This document shows positions 34,095 through 41,998 of a stretch of DNA of 42,038 nt, in pieces (within the stretch, counting starts at the first letter, position 1; each line of letters starts with the position of its first letter). Origin of the DNA: Thermoclostridium sp. (GTDB taxonomy: Bacteria; Bacillota; Clostridia; DSM-8532); the NCBI GenBank assembly GCA_017995215.1, contig JAGOJH010000016.1:1-42038 (forward strand). Reading direction: 5' to 3'. Position numbers and translations under genes: made by a program. The notes under the pieces were generated by a model. The model was not told the origin of the DNA. It saw only the letters and a list, made by a program, of their open reading frames with translations, and made no database searches.

Positions 34095-34190
34095 AAGGAT
34101 CTCGCACCACTTGAGATCCTTCGCTGCACTCAGGGTGGCATCGCGCGTTCAGGGTGACATTGCGCGCTCAGGATAAAACACATACCTCTG
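34095..34190. repeat. Dispersed intergenic repeat, copy 2, with 19-bp tandem units
   Basis: A perfect 9-bp hairpin AAGGATCTC/GAGATCCTT (34095-34121) is followed by about three 19-base units beginning at 34126, 34145 and 34164, of the form GCRYTCAGGGTGRCATYGC. The last drifts into ACACATACCTCTG. Similar sequence occurs at 26127-26200, and I recall comparable hairpin-plus-CTCAGGATGACA elements in other bacterial genomes. Confidence 0.6.
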
Positions 34191-34270
34191 CAGCAACTTA
34201 TGAGCTTAATAATGGGGTGTGAGAGCAGTAACAGTTATGCAACGCAATGGTTATGGTTTATTCAAACTTC

Positions 34271-34299
34271 TTGAGGAAAACAAATGAAGCGTGTATAAT
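34271..34299 (+). promoter_or_regulatory. Sigma-A promoter of the lipid kinase gene
   Basis: TTGAGG (34271-34276), 17-base spacer, perfect TATAAT (34294-34299). It predicts a start near 34306 and a 138-base leader. Confidence 0.75.
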
Positions 34300-34305
34300 A
34301 GTTTT

Positions 34306-34443
34306 AGCCCCCAGGCCATCTAGCAAATGCCCGGGTAAAAGCATCCTGTTGGATTCATCTGACGCCTCCCCGCAAGAACTGAAATTTGTGGCTGACGCCA
34401 AAAGCTTTCAGCAGTAATATGAACAATACGAAGGGTCTGCAAA
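34306..34443 (+). promoter_or_regulatory. Unassigned structured leader
   Basis: The predicted leader contains CTGACGCC twice (about 34359 and 34392) around a stem CCGCAA/TTGTGG, and further G+C-rich segments (GCCCCCAGGCC, GCCCGGG). I compared it by eye with the signatures of common riboswitches (TPP, SAM, c-di-GMP, guanidine, fluoride, ZTP, THF) and found no match. It could be an RNA regulator of a new or unrecognised kind, or simply a leader. Confidence 0.35.
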
Positions 34444-35331
34444 ATGCATCTTTTTATTCTGAACCCAGTTGCCGGGAAAGGACACACCCTGAAGATCCTG
34501 CCGGAAATTGAAGCGCTAATGGGAAAGCACGCACTTCCCTATAGGGTTGAAATTACCGAGGCACCCGGGCATGCCACGATCATTGCCAGGGAATACATAA
34601 AGGAAAACAGAAAATTACGCATATATGCGGTCGGAGGAGATGGCACACTCAACGAGGTTCTGCAGGGTGTTGTGGGTAGCGACGCATGCCTTGGCATTAT
34701 TCCTGCAGGCACCGGTAATGATTTTATTAAAAGCTTCTGCGCCATTCGTGATCCTGTAAAGCTGCTTCCGTTTCTGGTGCATGCCGATCCAGTTCCGGTG
34801 GACATTTGCAAAATGAACGATCGTTACTTTCTAAATATTGCCTCAGCAGGCTTTGATGCCGACGTGGTCGCCAGCACGCAGCGCCTTAAGCGCCTTCCAT
34901 TGATGAAGGGGAAAATCGCCTATATTGGTGGTATCCTGTTATCCTTGATACGAAAGAAAAACATTCAGGCAACCTTTATGCTCGATGACGAAACCATAGT
35001 GATGAAAAGCCTTCTTTTGGCCGCCTTTGCAAACGGACGTTTTTATGGCGGAGGGATGTCACCGGTTCCGGATGCCAGGCCTGATGACGGCTTTTTGGAT
35101 GTCTGCCTGATCGAGGGAATGAACCGGCTGAAGATTCTCATGTTTTTTCCCCGCCTGATCAAGGGAACCCACACGAAGATGCGTGAGGTAACCTTAAGGC
35201 GGTGTCGCAGCCTTACAATGGAGAGCCCCCAGCCAGTTCATGTCAACGCTGACGGAGAGTTATCCCAGTCCACAAAGGTACAGATACACCTGATCCCAAA
35301 AGGGATTCAGTTCATAAAGCCACTCTCGTAG
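34444..35331 (+). CDS. Diacylglycerol kinase family lipid kinase
   Basis: 295 residues of the DgkB/YegS/sphingosine-kinase-like fold. ATP-binding marks are LNPVAGKG (6-13), VGGDGTLNEV (63-72) and GTGNDF (89-94). The C-terminal beta-rich domain has the usual PDARPDDGFLDV. Such enzymes phosphorylate diacylglycerol, recycling it from lipoteichoic acid synthesis, or other lipids. Soluble, membrane-associated. GAAGGG lies nine bases before the ATG. Single gene with its own promoter and a long leader. The lipid substrate cannot be read from sequence; multidrug-like YegS activity is an alternative. Confidence 0.9.
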   Translation: MHLFILNPVAGKGHTLKILPEIEALMGKHALPYRVEITEAPGHATIIAREYIKENRKLRIYAVGGDGTLNEVLQGVVGSDACLGIIPAGTGNDFIKSFCAIRDPVKLLPFLVHADPVPVDICKMNDRYFLNIASAGFDADVVASTQRLKRLPLMKGKIAYIGGILLSLIRKKNIQATFMLDDETIVMKSLLLAAFANGRFYGGGMSPVPDARPDDGFLDVCLIEGMNRLKILMFFPRLIKGTHTKMREVTLRRCRSLTMESPQPVHVNADGELSQSTKVQIHLIPKGIQFIKPLS

Positions 35332-35522
35332 TGATAAGCAGTGATGATAGGTATGTAGTACACCACTGAAGATATAACCAGGGATGATGAGTCCCGCCCA
35401 CCTAACCTTTTTTATCAGAGGCCAAAACATGATATAACGCGTTTTTAATCCCAAGGGTCAAAAATGCGCTATCAGGCAGGTGGCTTCGAAGCATTTGATA
35501 ATACTTGGAGGGAGATTTTGAA

Positions 35523-36539
35523 ATGTTTGAAACAACCATATGCGCTCTGAAAGATGATAAAGCCTGCGCTGTTTCGTTTACCACCGACGATGCACTGTAT
35601 CGTTCCTGTGTCTTCTATCAATCAAGGTTTAAGGAATATGGGCTTAAAGGAACCATCATGCCTCCCACTCATTTTATTTGTCCATCTCCGAATAAGGATT
35701 TCAGCGAAAGCAATGGTTTCGCCAGTTGGGAGCAATGGCAGGCCTTTTTAAGCGAGGGTTGCTTTGATGTCGCCAACCACACCATAAGTCATCCCTTTCT
35801 GGATAAAATCTCATCCGAGCAGCTGGAAGACGAGGTGAATGGCGCACAAGCGGTTTTGAGGGAAAGGTTCCCCGGGCAAAAGGTAATTTGTATGGCAAAC
35901 CCCTATGTTATAACCAATGACGCTATTGATGCTGTTATCCGGCAGCGGCATTTTTCCGCCAGGAATGGCGGCGACGGTTACAATTCGTTAGACCCTACTG
36001 ATCGGCAATGGTATCGTTTGGACTTTCAAACAGCCTTGCACCACTCAACGGCGGAAATCATGAACCCCTGGATTGATCACGCCATTGAGAAAAAGCTTTG
36101 GCTCATTGAAATGTGGCACGGTGTAGATGGTCAGTGGTGGGAACCCCCCGCGGCACAGGAATGCGACAGGCATCTGGCTTATCTGTCGGGTAAGCTCGAT
36201 ACGGTATGGAGCGGAACCATGGAGGAGGTTACCCTGTATTTACGGGAAAAGCAGCATGCAACCATAAAAACCGAATTAGCGAATGAATCTGAATTGCATA
36301 TTTCTTTAAAAACCGACCTGGATACTTCCCTGTTCGATTTTCCATTAACCCTGAAAACCGTGGTTCCCTATAGCTGGAACAGGGTCTGCATGGTAAACGG
36401 CAGTCAGGAACAGTCACTATCCGCAAGAGAAAATGGCAATCAGGAACACTCCCTTGATGTAAGGGAAAATGATGGCTATAGAACTGTATATTACGATGTT
36501 GTTCCAAACACCGGTACGATTATATTAAGAAAGCTGTAA
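35523..36539 (+). CDS. Divergent polysaccharide deacetylase-like (CE4/NodB) protein
   Basis: 338 residues. The NodB-type core is in the first 200: SFTTDD (18-23) stands where TFDDG is usual, and NHTISHP (85-91) fits the HxxxH metal site, so D23, H86 and H90 may bind the metal. The glycine after the aspartates is alanine. No signal peptide, so it is cytoplasmic or acts on a small sugar. The C-terminal about 100 residues look beta-rich and contain a 12-residue tandem duplication (293-316). ATG at 35523 follows GGAGGGAG. Single gene, convergent with cysC. Substrate unknown; deacetylation of an amino sugar is inference. Confidence 0.75.
   Translation: MFETTICALKDDKACAVSFTTDDALYRSCVFYQSRFKEYGLKGTIMPPTHFICPSPNKDFSESNGFASWEQWQAFLSEGCFDVANHTISHPFLDKISSEQLEDEVNGAQAVLRERFPGQKVICMANPYVITNDAIDAVIRQRHFSARNGGDGYNSLDPTDRQWYRLDFQTALHHSTAEIMNPWIDHAIEKKLWLIEMWHGVDGQWWEPPAAQECDRHLAYLSGKLDTVWSGTMEEVTLYLREKQHATIKTELANESELHISLKTDLDTSLFDFPLTLKTVVPYSWNRVCMVNGSQEQSLSARENGNQEHSLDVRENDGYRTVYYDVVPNTGTIILRKL
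36399..36470 (+). repeat. 36-bp in-frame tandem duplication
   Basis: Units 36399-36434 and 36435-36470 are identical at 27 of 36 bases and encode GSQEQSLSAREN and GNQEHSLDVREN, inside the deacetylase-like gene. Confidence 0.8.
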
Positions 36540-36615
36540 GCTGCTCCCCCTGTCATCACCCAATCGAACAGACAAGCAAAAACTGCTCAGCTTTTATAGT
36601 ATTGTGGGCAATGAA

Positions 36616-36652
36616 AAAGCAGTTCGGCCAAATAATGCGGCTGAACTGCTTT
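36616..36652. terminator. Bidirectional terminator between the deacetylase-like gene and cysC
   Basis: AAAGCAGTTC (36616-36625) pairs with GAACTGCTTT (36643-36652), extended inside by GGC/GCC pairing. It directly follows the cysC stop on the minus strand. Confidence 0.88.
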
Positions 36653-36654
36653 AT

Positions 36655-37248
36655 TTACAATGTGCTTGCATTGACGATGGCACAAACCAATTGTTTCGCA
36701 CATTCTTCCAGGGAGTGTTTCTCGGTATCCAAAACAAGCTCCGGGGTTTCCGGTTCTTCATACACCGCGGATACGCCGGTAAACTCTTTAATTTCGCCCA
36801 TCATTGCTTTTTTGTACAGTCCTTTGGGATCTCTTTGGGCGCAGGCTTCCAAGCCGGCTTTTACATAGACCTCCAAAAAGCCTGGTTTTGCTTTATCTCT
36901 GGCCATTTGCCGCATGGACTTCAAGGGCGATATGAAACAGGCCAGCACAATCAACCCGGCATCCTGAAACAAGGCACAAACCTCCGCGATTCTCCGGATA
37001 TTTTCCATCCGATCTGCTTCAGAAAAGCCCAGGTCACTGTTCAGCCCAAAACGGACATTGTCCCCATCCAGCCGGTATACCGCTCTGCCCATGCCGTTAA
37101 GCACCCTTTCAACCTCAGCGGCTATGGTGGATTTACCCGAGGCTGACAAACCCGTCAGCCAAACCACCAATCCCCTCTGCCCTAATAAATTCTCCCTGTC
37201 TTCCCGCATCACAGAACCTGCGTGAAAAGTTATATTCTTACCCGGCAT
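36655..37248 (-). CDS. cysC: Adenylylsulfate (APS) kinase
   Basis: 197 residues, full length. It phosphorylates APS to PAPS. P loop GLSASGKS (33-40), DGDNVR (61-66) and the CFISP segment (104-108) with the family serine are all present, as is KGLYKKA with the conserved lysine. AAGGGGG stands eight bases before the ATG, inside the end of the upstream AraC gene; the intergenic gap is 4 bases, so translation is probably coupled. No sulfurylase, PAPS reductase or sulfotransferase gene lies nearby, so its context (GH3, AraC) does not explain its job. Confidence 0.9.
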   Translation of the reverse strand: MPGKNITFHAGSVMREDRENLLGQRGLVVWLTGLSASGKSTIAAEVERVLNGMGRAVYRLDGDNVRFGLNSDLGFSEADRMENIRRIAEVCALFQDAGLIVLACFISPLKSMRQMARDKAKPGFLEVYVKAGLEACAQRDPKGLYKKAMMGEIKEFTGVSAVYEEPETPELVLDTEKHSLEECAKQLVCAIVNASTL

Positions 37249-37252
37249 CCGG

Positions 37253-38116
37253 TTAGTCCCCCTTCTTTTGAAAATTGTGTTCCCATCTCATTTTTCTGTA
37301 CTCCAGCGGGGTGCAGCCCTTCATTTCCCGGAAAAGGCGGTTGAAGGTGGGGATGCTGTTAAACCCGCAGCTAAAGGCAATCTCCGTGATGCTGTCATCA
37401 TGAAGAATAATTTTGCTTTCTGCGTGCTTGATGCGAATCTTGTTCAAATAAAGATGGAACGGGCTTCCAACCGCCCGATTGAATATCCTTGAAAGATAGT
37501 GTTCGCTGAAGCCTGCATTTTCCGCAGCAGACTTCAGTGTAATGGGCTCCATGTAGTTCTTTTCGATATAATCTACAACCTTGCCAATTTTGTGCAGCAA
37601 ATCCTTCCGGTCACTTCCTGACAGTTCATCCTCCCTGTTTGTATTTCTGCCAATAAGCGCTGTGATATCGTATATTCTTGCTAGTATCACAAACCTTGAG
37701 CCATTGGTTATATTCGCTGCTTCCTGAAGAATCCCTTCGATATGGGGCAACACCTTTGAATGAAGCGGTGTGTTTCTGCGGATAAAAATGGACTTTGTAA
37801 CAAGAGAATAATCTTGCAGGAGAGAATGGCTGTTCATCATATCTTGCAGATCGAACAGAATAAACACCCGCTCCCCGCCATTTGAAACGGGATAGCTGTG
37901 AATGTCCCCGCCTGCAATGAAAACCAGATCTCCCTCCTGCAGCAGGTATGGTTGGTTATTTATGACAATGTCGGTGTCGTTCTGCCTGGCGATGGTAATT
38001 TCAGCTGCTTTGTGCCAGTGAGCGGGGTATTGGAACGACGGCTTCTTATTGTGATCAATGCGTATGGGAAAGGATTCAGGAAACAAATCCATTTCCACCA
38101 GGTTCTTAATGTACAT
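37253..38116 (-). CDS. AraC family transcriptional regulator
   Basis: 287 residues. An N-terminal cupin domain (about 20-110, with PAHWHKAAEITI) should bind a sugar or related effector. A C-terminal double helix-turn-helix (about 180-280, ITLKSAAENAGFSEHYLSRIF and ITEIAFSCGFNSIPTFNRLF) binds DNA. It belongs to the usual regulators of carbohydrate genes and probably activates the GH3 gene 101 bases upstream. GGGAGGGGGG precedes the ATG. It overlaps functionally with cysC, whose start lies 4 bases after its stop. The inducer is unknown. Confidence 0.92.
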   Translation of the reverse strand: MYIKNLVEMDLFPESFPIRIDHNKKPSFQYPAHWHKAAEITIARQNDTDIVINNQPYLLQEGDLVFIAGGDIHSYPVSNGGERVFILFDLQDMMNSHSLLQDYSLVTKSIFIRRNTPLHSKVLPHIEGILQEAANITNGSRFVILARIYDITALIGRNTNREDELSGSDRKDLLHKIGKVVDYIEKNYMEPITLKSAAENAGFSEHYLSRIFNRAVGSPFHLYLNKIRIKHAESKIILHDDSITEIAFSCGFNSIPTFNRLFREMKGCTPLEYRKMRWEHNFQKKGD

Positions 38117-38171
38117 AAAAATCCCCCCTCCCTATTCTATCGAAAAACAGAGAGGGGGGCAAGGGCTGGTC

Positions 38172-38187
38172 ACAAGCTGAAGCTTGT
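38172..38187. other. Short hairpin between the GH3 and AraC genes
   Basis: ACAAGCT-GA-AGCTTGT lies in the 101-base gap. It has no T tract on either strand, so it is not an evident terminator; an RNA processing or partial-attenuation role would be inference. Confidence 0.3.
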
Positions 38188-38217
38188 TGCTCGCCCATGC
38201 ATCCTGATTGTGTCACC

Positions 38218-40365
38218 TTACTTAAGTTCAAAACTTGCCTTCAGCGGAGCTTTTCCAGTTAACCTAATGCTTCTGGCATCAGGCTGGGAGCCTCCTATAT
38301 AAACCTTAAAAGCTCCGGGCTCATAAGCCCTCTTTCCTTCATCATTCACCACCGTCAGCTGTTCCGGCAGAATGTCAAAGGATACTTCAGCCGATTCACC
38401 GGGTGCCAGACTGACACGTTTCATACCGGAAAGCTGCCAAACCGGAACGGTAACGCCTGCTTCGACGTCTTTCACATATATCTGTGTAATCTCGTCCCCG
38501 GCAAGCTTTCCGGTATTGGTAACCGTGACGGTTGCCGTAAGGCCCTCTCCGGAAGATACTTCTGTTTTTGACAGACACAGATGTGAGTATTCAAACTGTG
38601 TATAGCTCAGCCCAAACCCGAAAGGATACAGTGCTTCGTTCTTCATGTAGCGGTAGGTGCGGTTTTCCATTGCATAGTCGGTAAAATCGGGCAGTTCTTC
38701 TGTTGTGCGGTAGAATGTAACCGGCAGCCTTCCTGAAGGATTGGTTTCACCGAACAATACCGAAGCGACTGCTCTGCCTCCTAAAGCACCCGGATACCAT
38801 GCATTTACAATTGCGGGGATGTTTTCATCCGCCCAGTTCACCGAAAGGGCGCTTCCTGTCAGCAATACAAGAATCACGGGCTTACCTGTGGCACATACTG
38901 CCTCCATCAGTTCCTGCTGCTGGCCGGGCAGGTTCAGGTCTTGTTTGTCACCTGAGCCGAACGCATTGCTTTCATGCATTTCCTCCCCTTCGATGGTCGC
39001 ATCGAGGCCAAGGCAAAGCACGACCACATCTGCCTTTTCAGCACAGCTCACTGCTTCCTGTAACCTGTCTCCCGCTTCGCCGAGGCCTTGAGCCCTATCT
39101 TTGAACAAATGGCAGCCCATCGAGTAATAAAGCTTTGTACCAGGTGCAGCATACTCCCGGATCCCTTCAAGAACCGTAACATACTCGGATGCCGTGCCTT
39201 CGTAGTTGCCCACAAGTGCCGCCCGACTGTCGGCGTTTGGCCCGATGACAGCGATGGATTTGATGCTGTCCTTTTTAAGCGGCAGCACAGCCTCATTCTT
39301 TAACAGAACGATGGATTTTTGCGATGCCTCCTGAGCCAAAGCCAGGTGCTCGTCACTATCTACGACATCATAAGGAATCTGAGCATACGGTACTTTTTCT
39401 TCGGGGTCAAACATCCCCAGCCGCATTCTCGTAACCATTAAACGCGTTACGGATCTATCAATTTCATCCTCGGTAATCAGCCCTTCCTGGAGTGCTATCA
39501 GGAGATTGCCGAAAAGATTCCCACAGTTCAGATCACAGCCATTGTGCACTGCAAGCGCACAGGATTCGGGCGCTGTGGCCGTTACCTGATGGTGCAGATG
39601 GAAATCACGAATAGCCCAGCAATCTGAAACAACATGTCCATCGAAGCCCCATTCGTTGCGCAGAATATCGGTTAAAAGGGTTTTGCTGCCGCAGCAGGGT
39701 TCGCCGTTGGTTCGGTTGTAAGCACCCATCACTGATTCAACGCGAGCCTCCTGCACCAATGCCTTAAATGCAGGCAGATAGGTTTCCGTCATATCTTTTT
39801 TGGATGCGACGGCATCAAAACTATGCCGGTCGGCCTCCGGACCGCTATGTACCGCATAATGCTTTGCACATGCCGCCAGCTTCATGTATTTGGGATGATC
39901 ACCCTGCAAGCCCTTTACAAAAGCCACACCCATCCTGGCGGTCAGGTACGGGTCTTCACCGTAGGTTTCCTGGCCCCGGCCCCATCTCGGATCTCTGAAT
40001 ATATTGATGTTCGGAGACCAATAGGTTAAGCCCTTGTATATTCCCCGATCATTTTTACGGGCATAGGCATGGTGCTTTGCACGGCCTTCGGTGGATATCA
40101 CCTGGGCAATTTTATGCAGCAGCTCCTCATCGAAGCTGGATGCCATTCCAATTGCCTGCGGAAACATCGTTGCCGTACCGGCCCTTGCAACACCGTGCAA
40201 CCCTTCATTCCACCAGTTATAAGCCTGAACCCCCAGCCTTTCAATGGCGGGCGACCCATGCAGCATCTGAGAAACCTTTTCCTCCAGGGTCATTCTGGCA
40301 ACCAGGTCCTTCGCTCTGTCTTCAAAAGAGTAGTCTGTATTCATGTACACTGCTTTTTCACTCAT
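38218..40365 (-). CDS. Glycoside hydrolase family 3 beta-glycosidase (beta-glucosidase/xylosidase type)
   Basis: 715 residues, no signal peptide, so intracellular. The N-terminal (beta/alpha)8 domain has RDPRWGRGQETYGEDPY, KHYAVHSGPEADRH and the nucleophile aspartate D248 in GHVVSDCWAI. The second alpha/beta domain follows (KSIVLLKNEAVLPL to about 560), with acid/base candidates in EGEEMHE. A fibronectin-III-like domain closes the protein (EVSSGEGLTATVTVTNTGK onward). It should split oligosaccharides taken up by the cell; the motifs fit xylosidase and glucosidase alike. GTG one codon upstream is an alternative start. Leads a GH3-AraC-cysC unit. Confidence 0.92.
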   Translation of the reverse strand: MSEKAVYMNTDYSFEDRAKDLVARMTLEEKVSQMLHGSPAIERLGVQAYNWWNEGLHGVARAGTATMFPQAIGMASSFDEELLHKIAQVISTEGRAKHHAYARKNDRGIYKGLTYWSPNINIFRDPRWGRGQETYGEDPYLTARMGVAFVKGLQGDHPKYMKLAACAKHYAVHSGPEADRHSFDAVASKKDMTETYLPAFKALVQEARVESVMGAYNRTNGEPCCGSKTLLTDILRNEWGFDGHVVSDCWAIRDFHLHHQVTATAPESCALAVHNGCDLNCGNLFGNLLIALQEGLITEDEIDRSVTRLMVTRMRLGMFDPEEKVPYAQIPYDVVDSDEHLALAQEASQKSIVLLKNEAVLPLKKDSIKSIAVIGPNADSRAALVGNYEGTASEYVTVLEGIREYAAPGTKLYYSMGCHLFKDRAQGLGEAGDRLQEAVSCAEKADVVVLCLGLDATIEGEEMHESNAFGSGDKQDLNLPGQQQELMEAVCATGKPVILVLLTGSALSVNWADENIPAIVNAWYPGALGGRAVASVLFGETNPSGRLPVTFYRTTEELPDFTDYAMENRTYRYMKNEALYPFGFGLSYTQFEYSHLCLSKTEVSSGEGLTATVTVTNTGKLAGDEITQIYVKDVEAGVTVPVWQLSGMKRVSLAPGESAEVSFDILPEQLTVVNDEGKRAYEPGAFKVYIGGSQPDARSIRLTGKAPLKASFELK

Positions 40366-40471
40366 CACCTATACCTCACTCAATAATTACATTATAAATA
40401 TCATACCTGAAAACCGTAATGTGTGCCTGTCAGCTTTTGTCTGAAAATACTCATTTATTGTCACAAACATG

Positions 40472-40507
40472 ACCTGAAGTGGGGGTGTGGGCCCGTCACT
40501 TCCAGGT
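40472..40507 (-). terminator. Probable terminator of the prenyltransferase gene
   Basis: ACCTGAAGTG (40472-40481) pairs with CACTTCCAGGT (40497-40507) with one bulged base. The right arm overlaps the stop codon. The T tract on the minus strand is weak, so some read-through into the GH3 gene is possible. Confidence 0.5.
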
Positions 40508-41463
40508 TATGTGAACAATCTGATTCCGATGGATAAAAGAAAAGCAAAAATAAGTACTACATTCATGATGGTAAAGTTTTTAACTGCCAGAGCAAAGGTT
40601 TCGGCCTTGCTTTGCTTTTGCTCAAAGGCTTTAACGTTTTTATAAACGGGAATGAGTGAAATAAAAAACAAAATACCCGTTATGGGAATGATCTTTAGTA
40701 CCAGCCCCAGGACGATTGACAGGCAGGCAATGAAATAGAGTGCTTTGAATAAAACCAGTGCCTTTTTCTTTCCGATATAAAGCGGAAGGGTGTATCGTTT
40801 ATTTTCCAGATCATCTTCCATATCACAGATATTATTCGCAAGCATGATATTTGCAATGCCCATCATTGCCGGAACCGAGCACAGGAATATTGAAAGCAGC
40901 TCAACCGCGTTCACGTGGAAGGTAAAGGATGAACCGTCGAAGGCAAAACCAAGAATGTTCCTGTCCAGGATATGAATAAAAACCGAGAGAAAGGGGATTA
41001 AGAAGCCCATAAACAGACCCGAGGCAGCTTCTCCGAAGGGCGTCCTTGAAATGGGCACCGGACCTGCCGAATACAACACGCCTACCAGGAAAGAGATAAC
41101 GCCCACAATCAGAACAATGACATTTGTGCGAAGAAACAGCATAAAGCCAGCCAGTACAGCAATGGTACCCAGAACGATGATCACCGCAATGGCTTCAGTT
41201 TCCCGAATATTATCCCTGACAATGGCATTATGCTTTTCATAACCATAGCCGGACCTCTTTTGAGCTTTTTTAAAATCCATATGATTATTGATCGCTGTCG
41301 TGGTCATATCAAAGCACAATAAAGAAACGAGCATCAACAGGAAGCTGACTGTATTAAATGCCTGATAACGATATAGTGCCAGCACGGTTCCCAGCATTAA
41401 AGAGATCATGCTTGCCAGCTTGGTTTGAATCTCAACGTACTTCAAAAAACTTTGTGCCTTCAT
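40507..41463 (-). CDS. UbiA family prenyltransferase (MenA-like)
   Basis: 318 residues with eight or nine membrane helices. The two prenyl-diphosphate-binding acidic motifs of the UbiA family are visible: NNHMDFKKAQ (59-68) and NNICDMEDDLENKR (about 210). MenA, which prenylates dihydroxynaphthoate, is the nearest idea from length and motifs, but no menaquinone genes are near. AAAGGG precedes the ATG. Expression is from a sigma-A promoter overlapped by a palindrome. Alternative substrates are possible, since anaerobic Clostridia often lack menaquinone. Confidence 0.85.
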   Translation of the reverse strand: MKAQSFLKYVEIQTKLASMISLMLGTVLALYRYQAFNTVSFLLMLVSLLCFDMTTTAINNHMDFKKAQKRSGYGYEKHNAIVRDNIRETEAIAVIIVLGTIAVLAGFMLFLRTNVIVLIVGVISFLVGVLYSAGPVPISRTPFGEAASGLFMGFLIPFLSVFIHILDRNILGFAFDGSSFTFHVNAVELLSIFLCSVPAMMGIANIMLANNICDMEDDLENKRYTLPLYIGKKKALVLFKALYFIACLSIVLGLVLKIIPITGILFFISLIPVYKNVKAFEQKQSKAETFALAVKNFTIMNVVLIFAFLLSIGIRLFT

Positions 41464-41504
41464 TGTATTCCCTTTTCCAAAAGCTGTGATGGCTTATGAA
41501 TCCC

Positions 41505-41534
41505 ATTATATCAATAGTATCATTTGTTTGTAAA
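41505..41534 (-). promoter_or_regulatory. Promoter of the prenyltransferase gene
   Basis: TTTACA (41534-41529), 18-base spacer, perfect TATAAT (41510-41505) on the minus strand, 42 bases before the ATG. Confidence 0.75.
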
Positions 41535-41540
41535 TGATAC
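41517..41540. promoter_or_regulatory. Palindromic operator candidate
   Basis: GTATCATTT and AAATGATAC, perfect 9-base arms around GTTTGT, cover the -35 and half the spacer of the prenyltransferase promoter. The position suits repression by a dimeric regulator (TetR/MarR-like by size). The regulator is not encoded next to it. Confidence 0.65.
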
Positions 41541-41764
41541 AGTTCCAGGATGTATATAGGCAGCAGTCAGGATGCATCGGCGAGAGCAGGCTTTATATGC
41601 CTGCGTTCAGCTTCGGCTTTAGCCTTTAGCCCGCTATAAGCCTTATCTTTTTTCCAGCAAAACAGAGCCTGCGTTCAATCCATGCTCCTGACACCGCAAT
41701 CTGCTTCAGCAATCCAATTGCTTCTATTCATAGTTCTGTTGGGGTTTGATTTTCACAGTCTTGT
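41541..41764. other. Intergenic stretch without a supported gene
   Basis: It contains small repeats such as GGCTTTAGCCTTTAGCC (about 41617-41633) and AGGC-TTTATA-TGCCT (about 41588), but no coding frame or promoter that I would defend. Confidence 0.4.
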
Positions 41765-41797
41765 GGGCAAAGAAAAGGGCATCTGCTGACGCCCTTT
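41765..41797 (-). terminator. Terminator of the cold shock gene
   Basis: On the minus strand AAAGGGCGTC (41797-41788) pairs with GATGCCCTTT (41783-41774), followed by TCTTTGCCC. The stem includes one G-T pair. Confidence 0.8.
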
Positions 41798-41800
41798 GTT

Positions 41801-41998
41801 TCAGAATGGTACAACATTGGTTGCCTGAGCTCCTCGATTGCCCTGCTCAATCTCAAATTGAACACGCTGACCTTCGTCAAGCGACTTGTAACCTTCTGCC
41901 TTGATCGCGGAGAAATGAACAAAAACATCTTCCCCGCCTTCTCTTTCAATAAATCCAAAGCCTTTCTCGGCATTGAACCATTTTACTGTTCCTACCAT
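41801..41998 (-). CDS. csp: Cold shock protein
   Basis: 65 residues, one cold shock domain. RNP1 (KGFGFIE) and RNP2 (VFVHFSAI) are intact, and the order [14 protein letters not shown]...[20 protein letters not shown] is the standard Csp pattern. It binds single-stranded RNA and DNA and keeps mRNA unfolded. TGGAGGTG lies before the ATG. TTGACA near 42031 could be part of an upstream promoter that is cut by the window edge. Which Csp paralogue it is cannot be told. Confidence 0.96.
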   Translation of the reverse strand: MVGTVKWFNAEKGFGFIEREGGEDVFVHFSAIKAEGYKSLDEGQRVQFEIEQGNRGAQATNVVPF

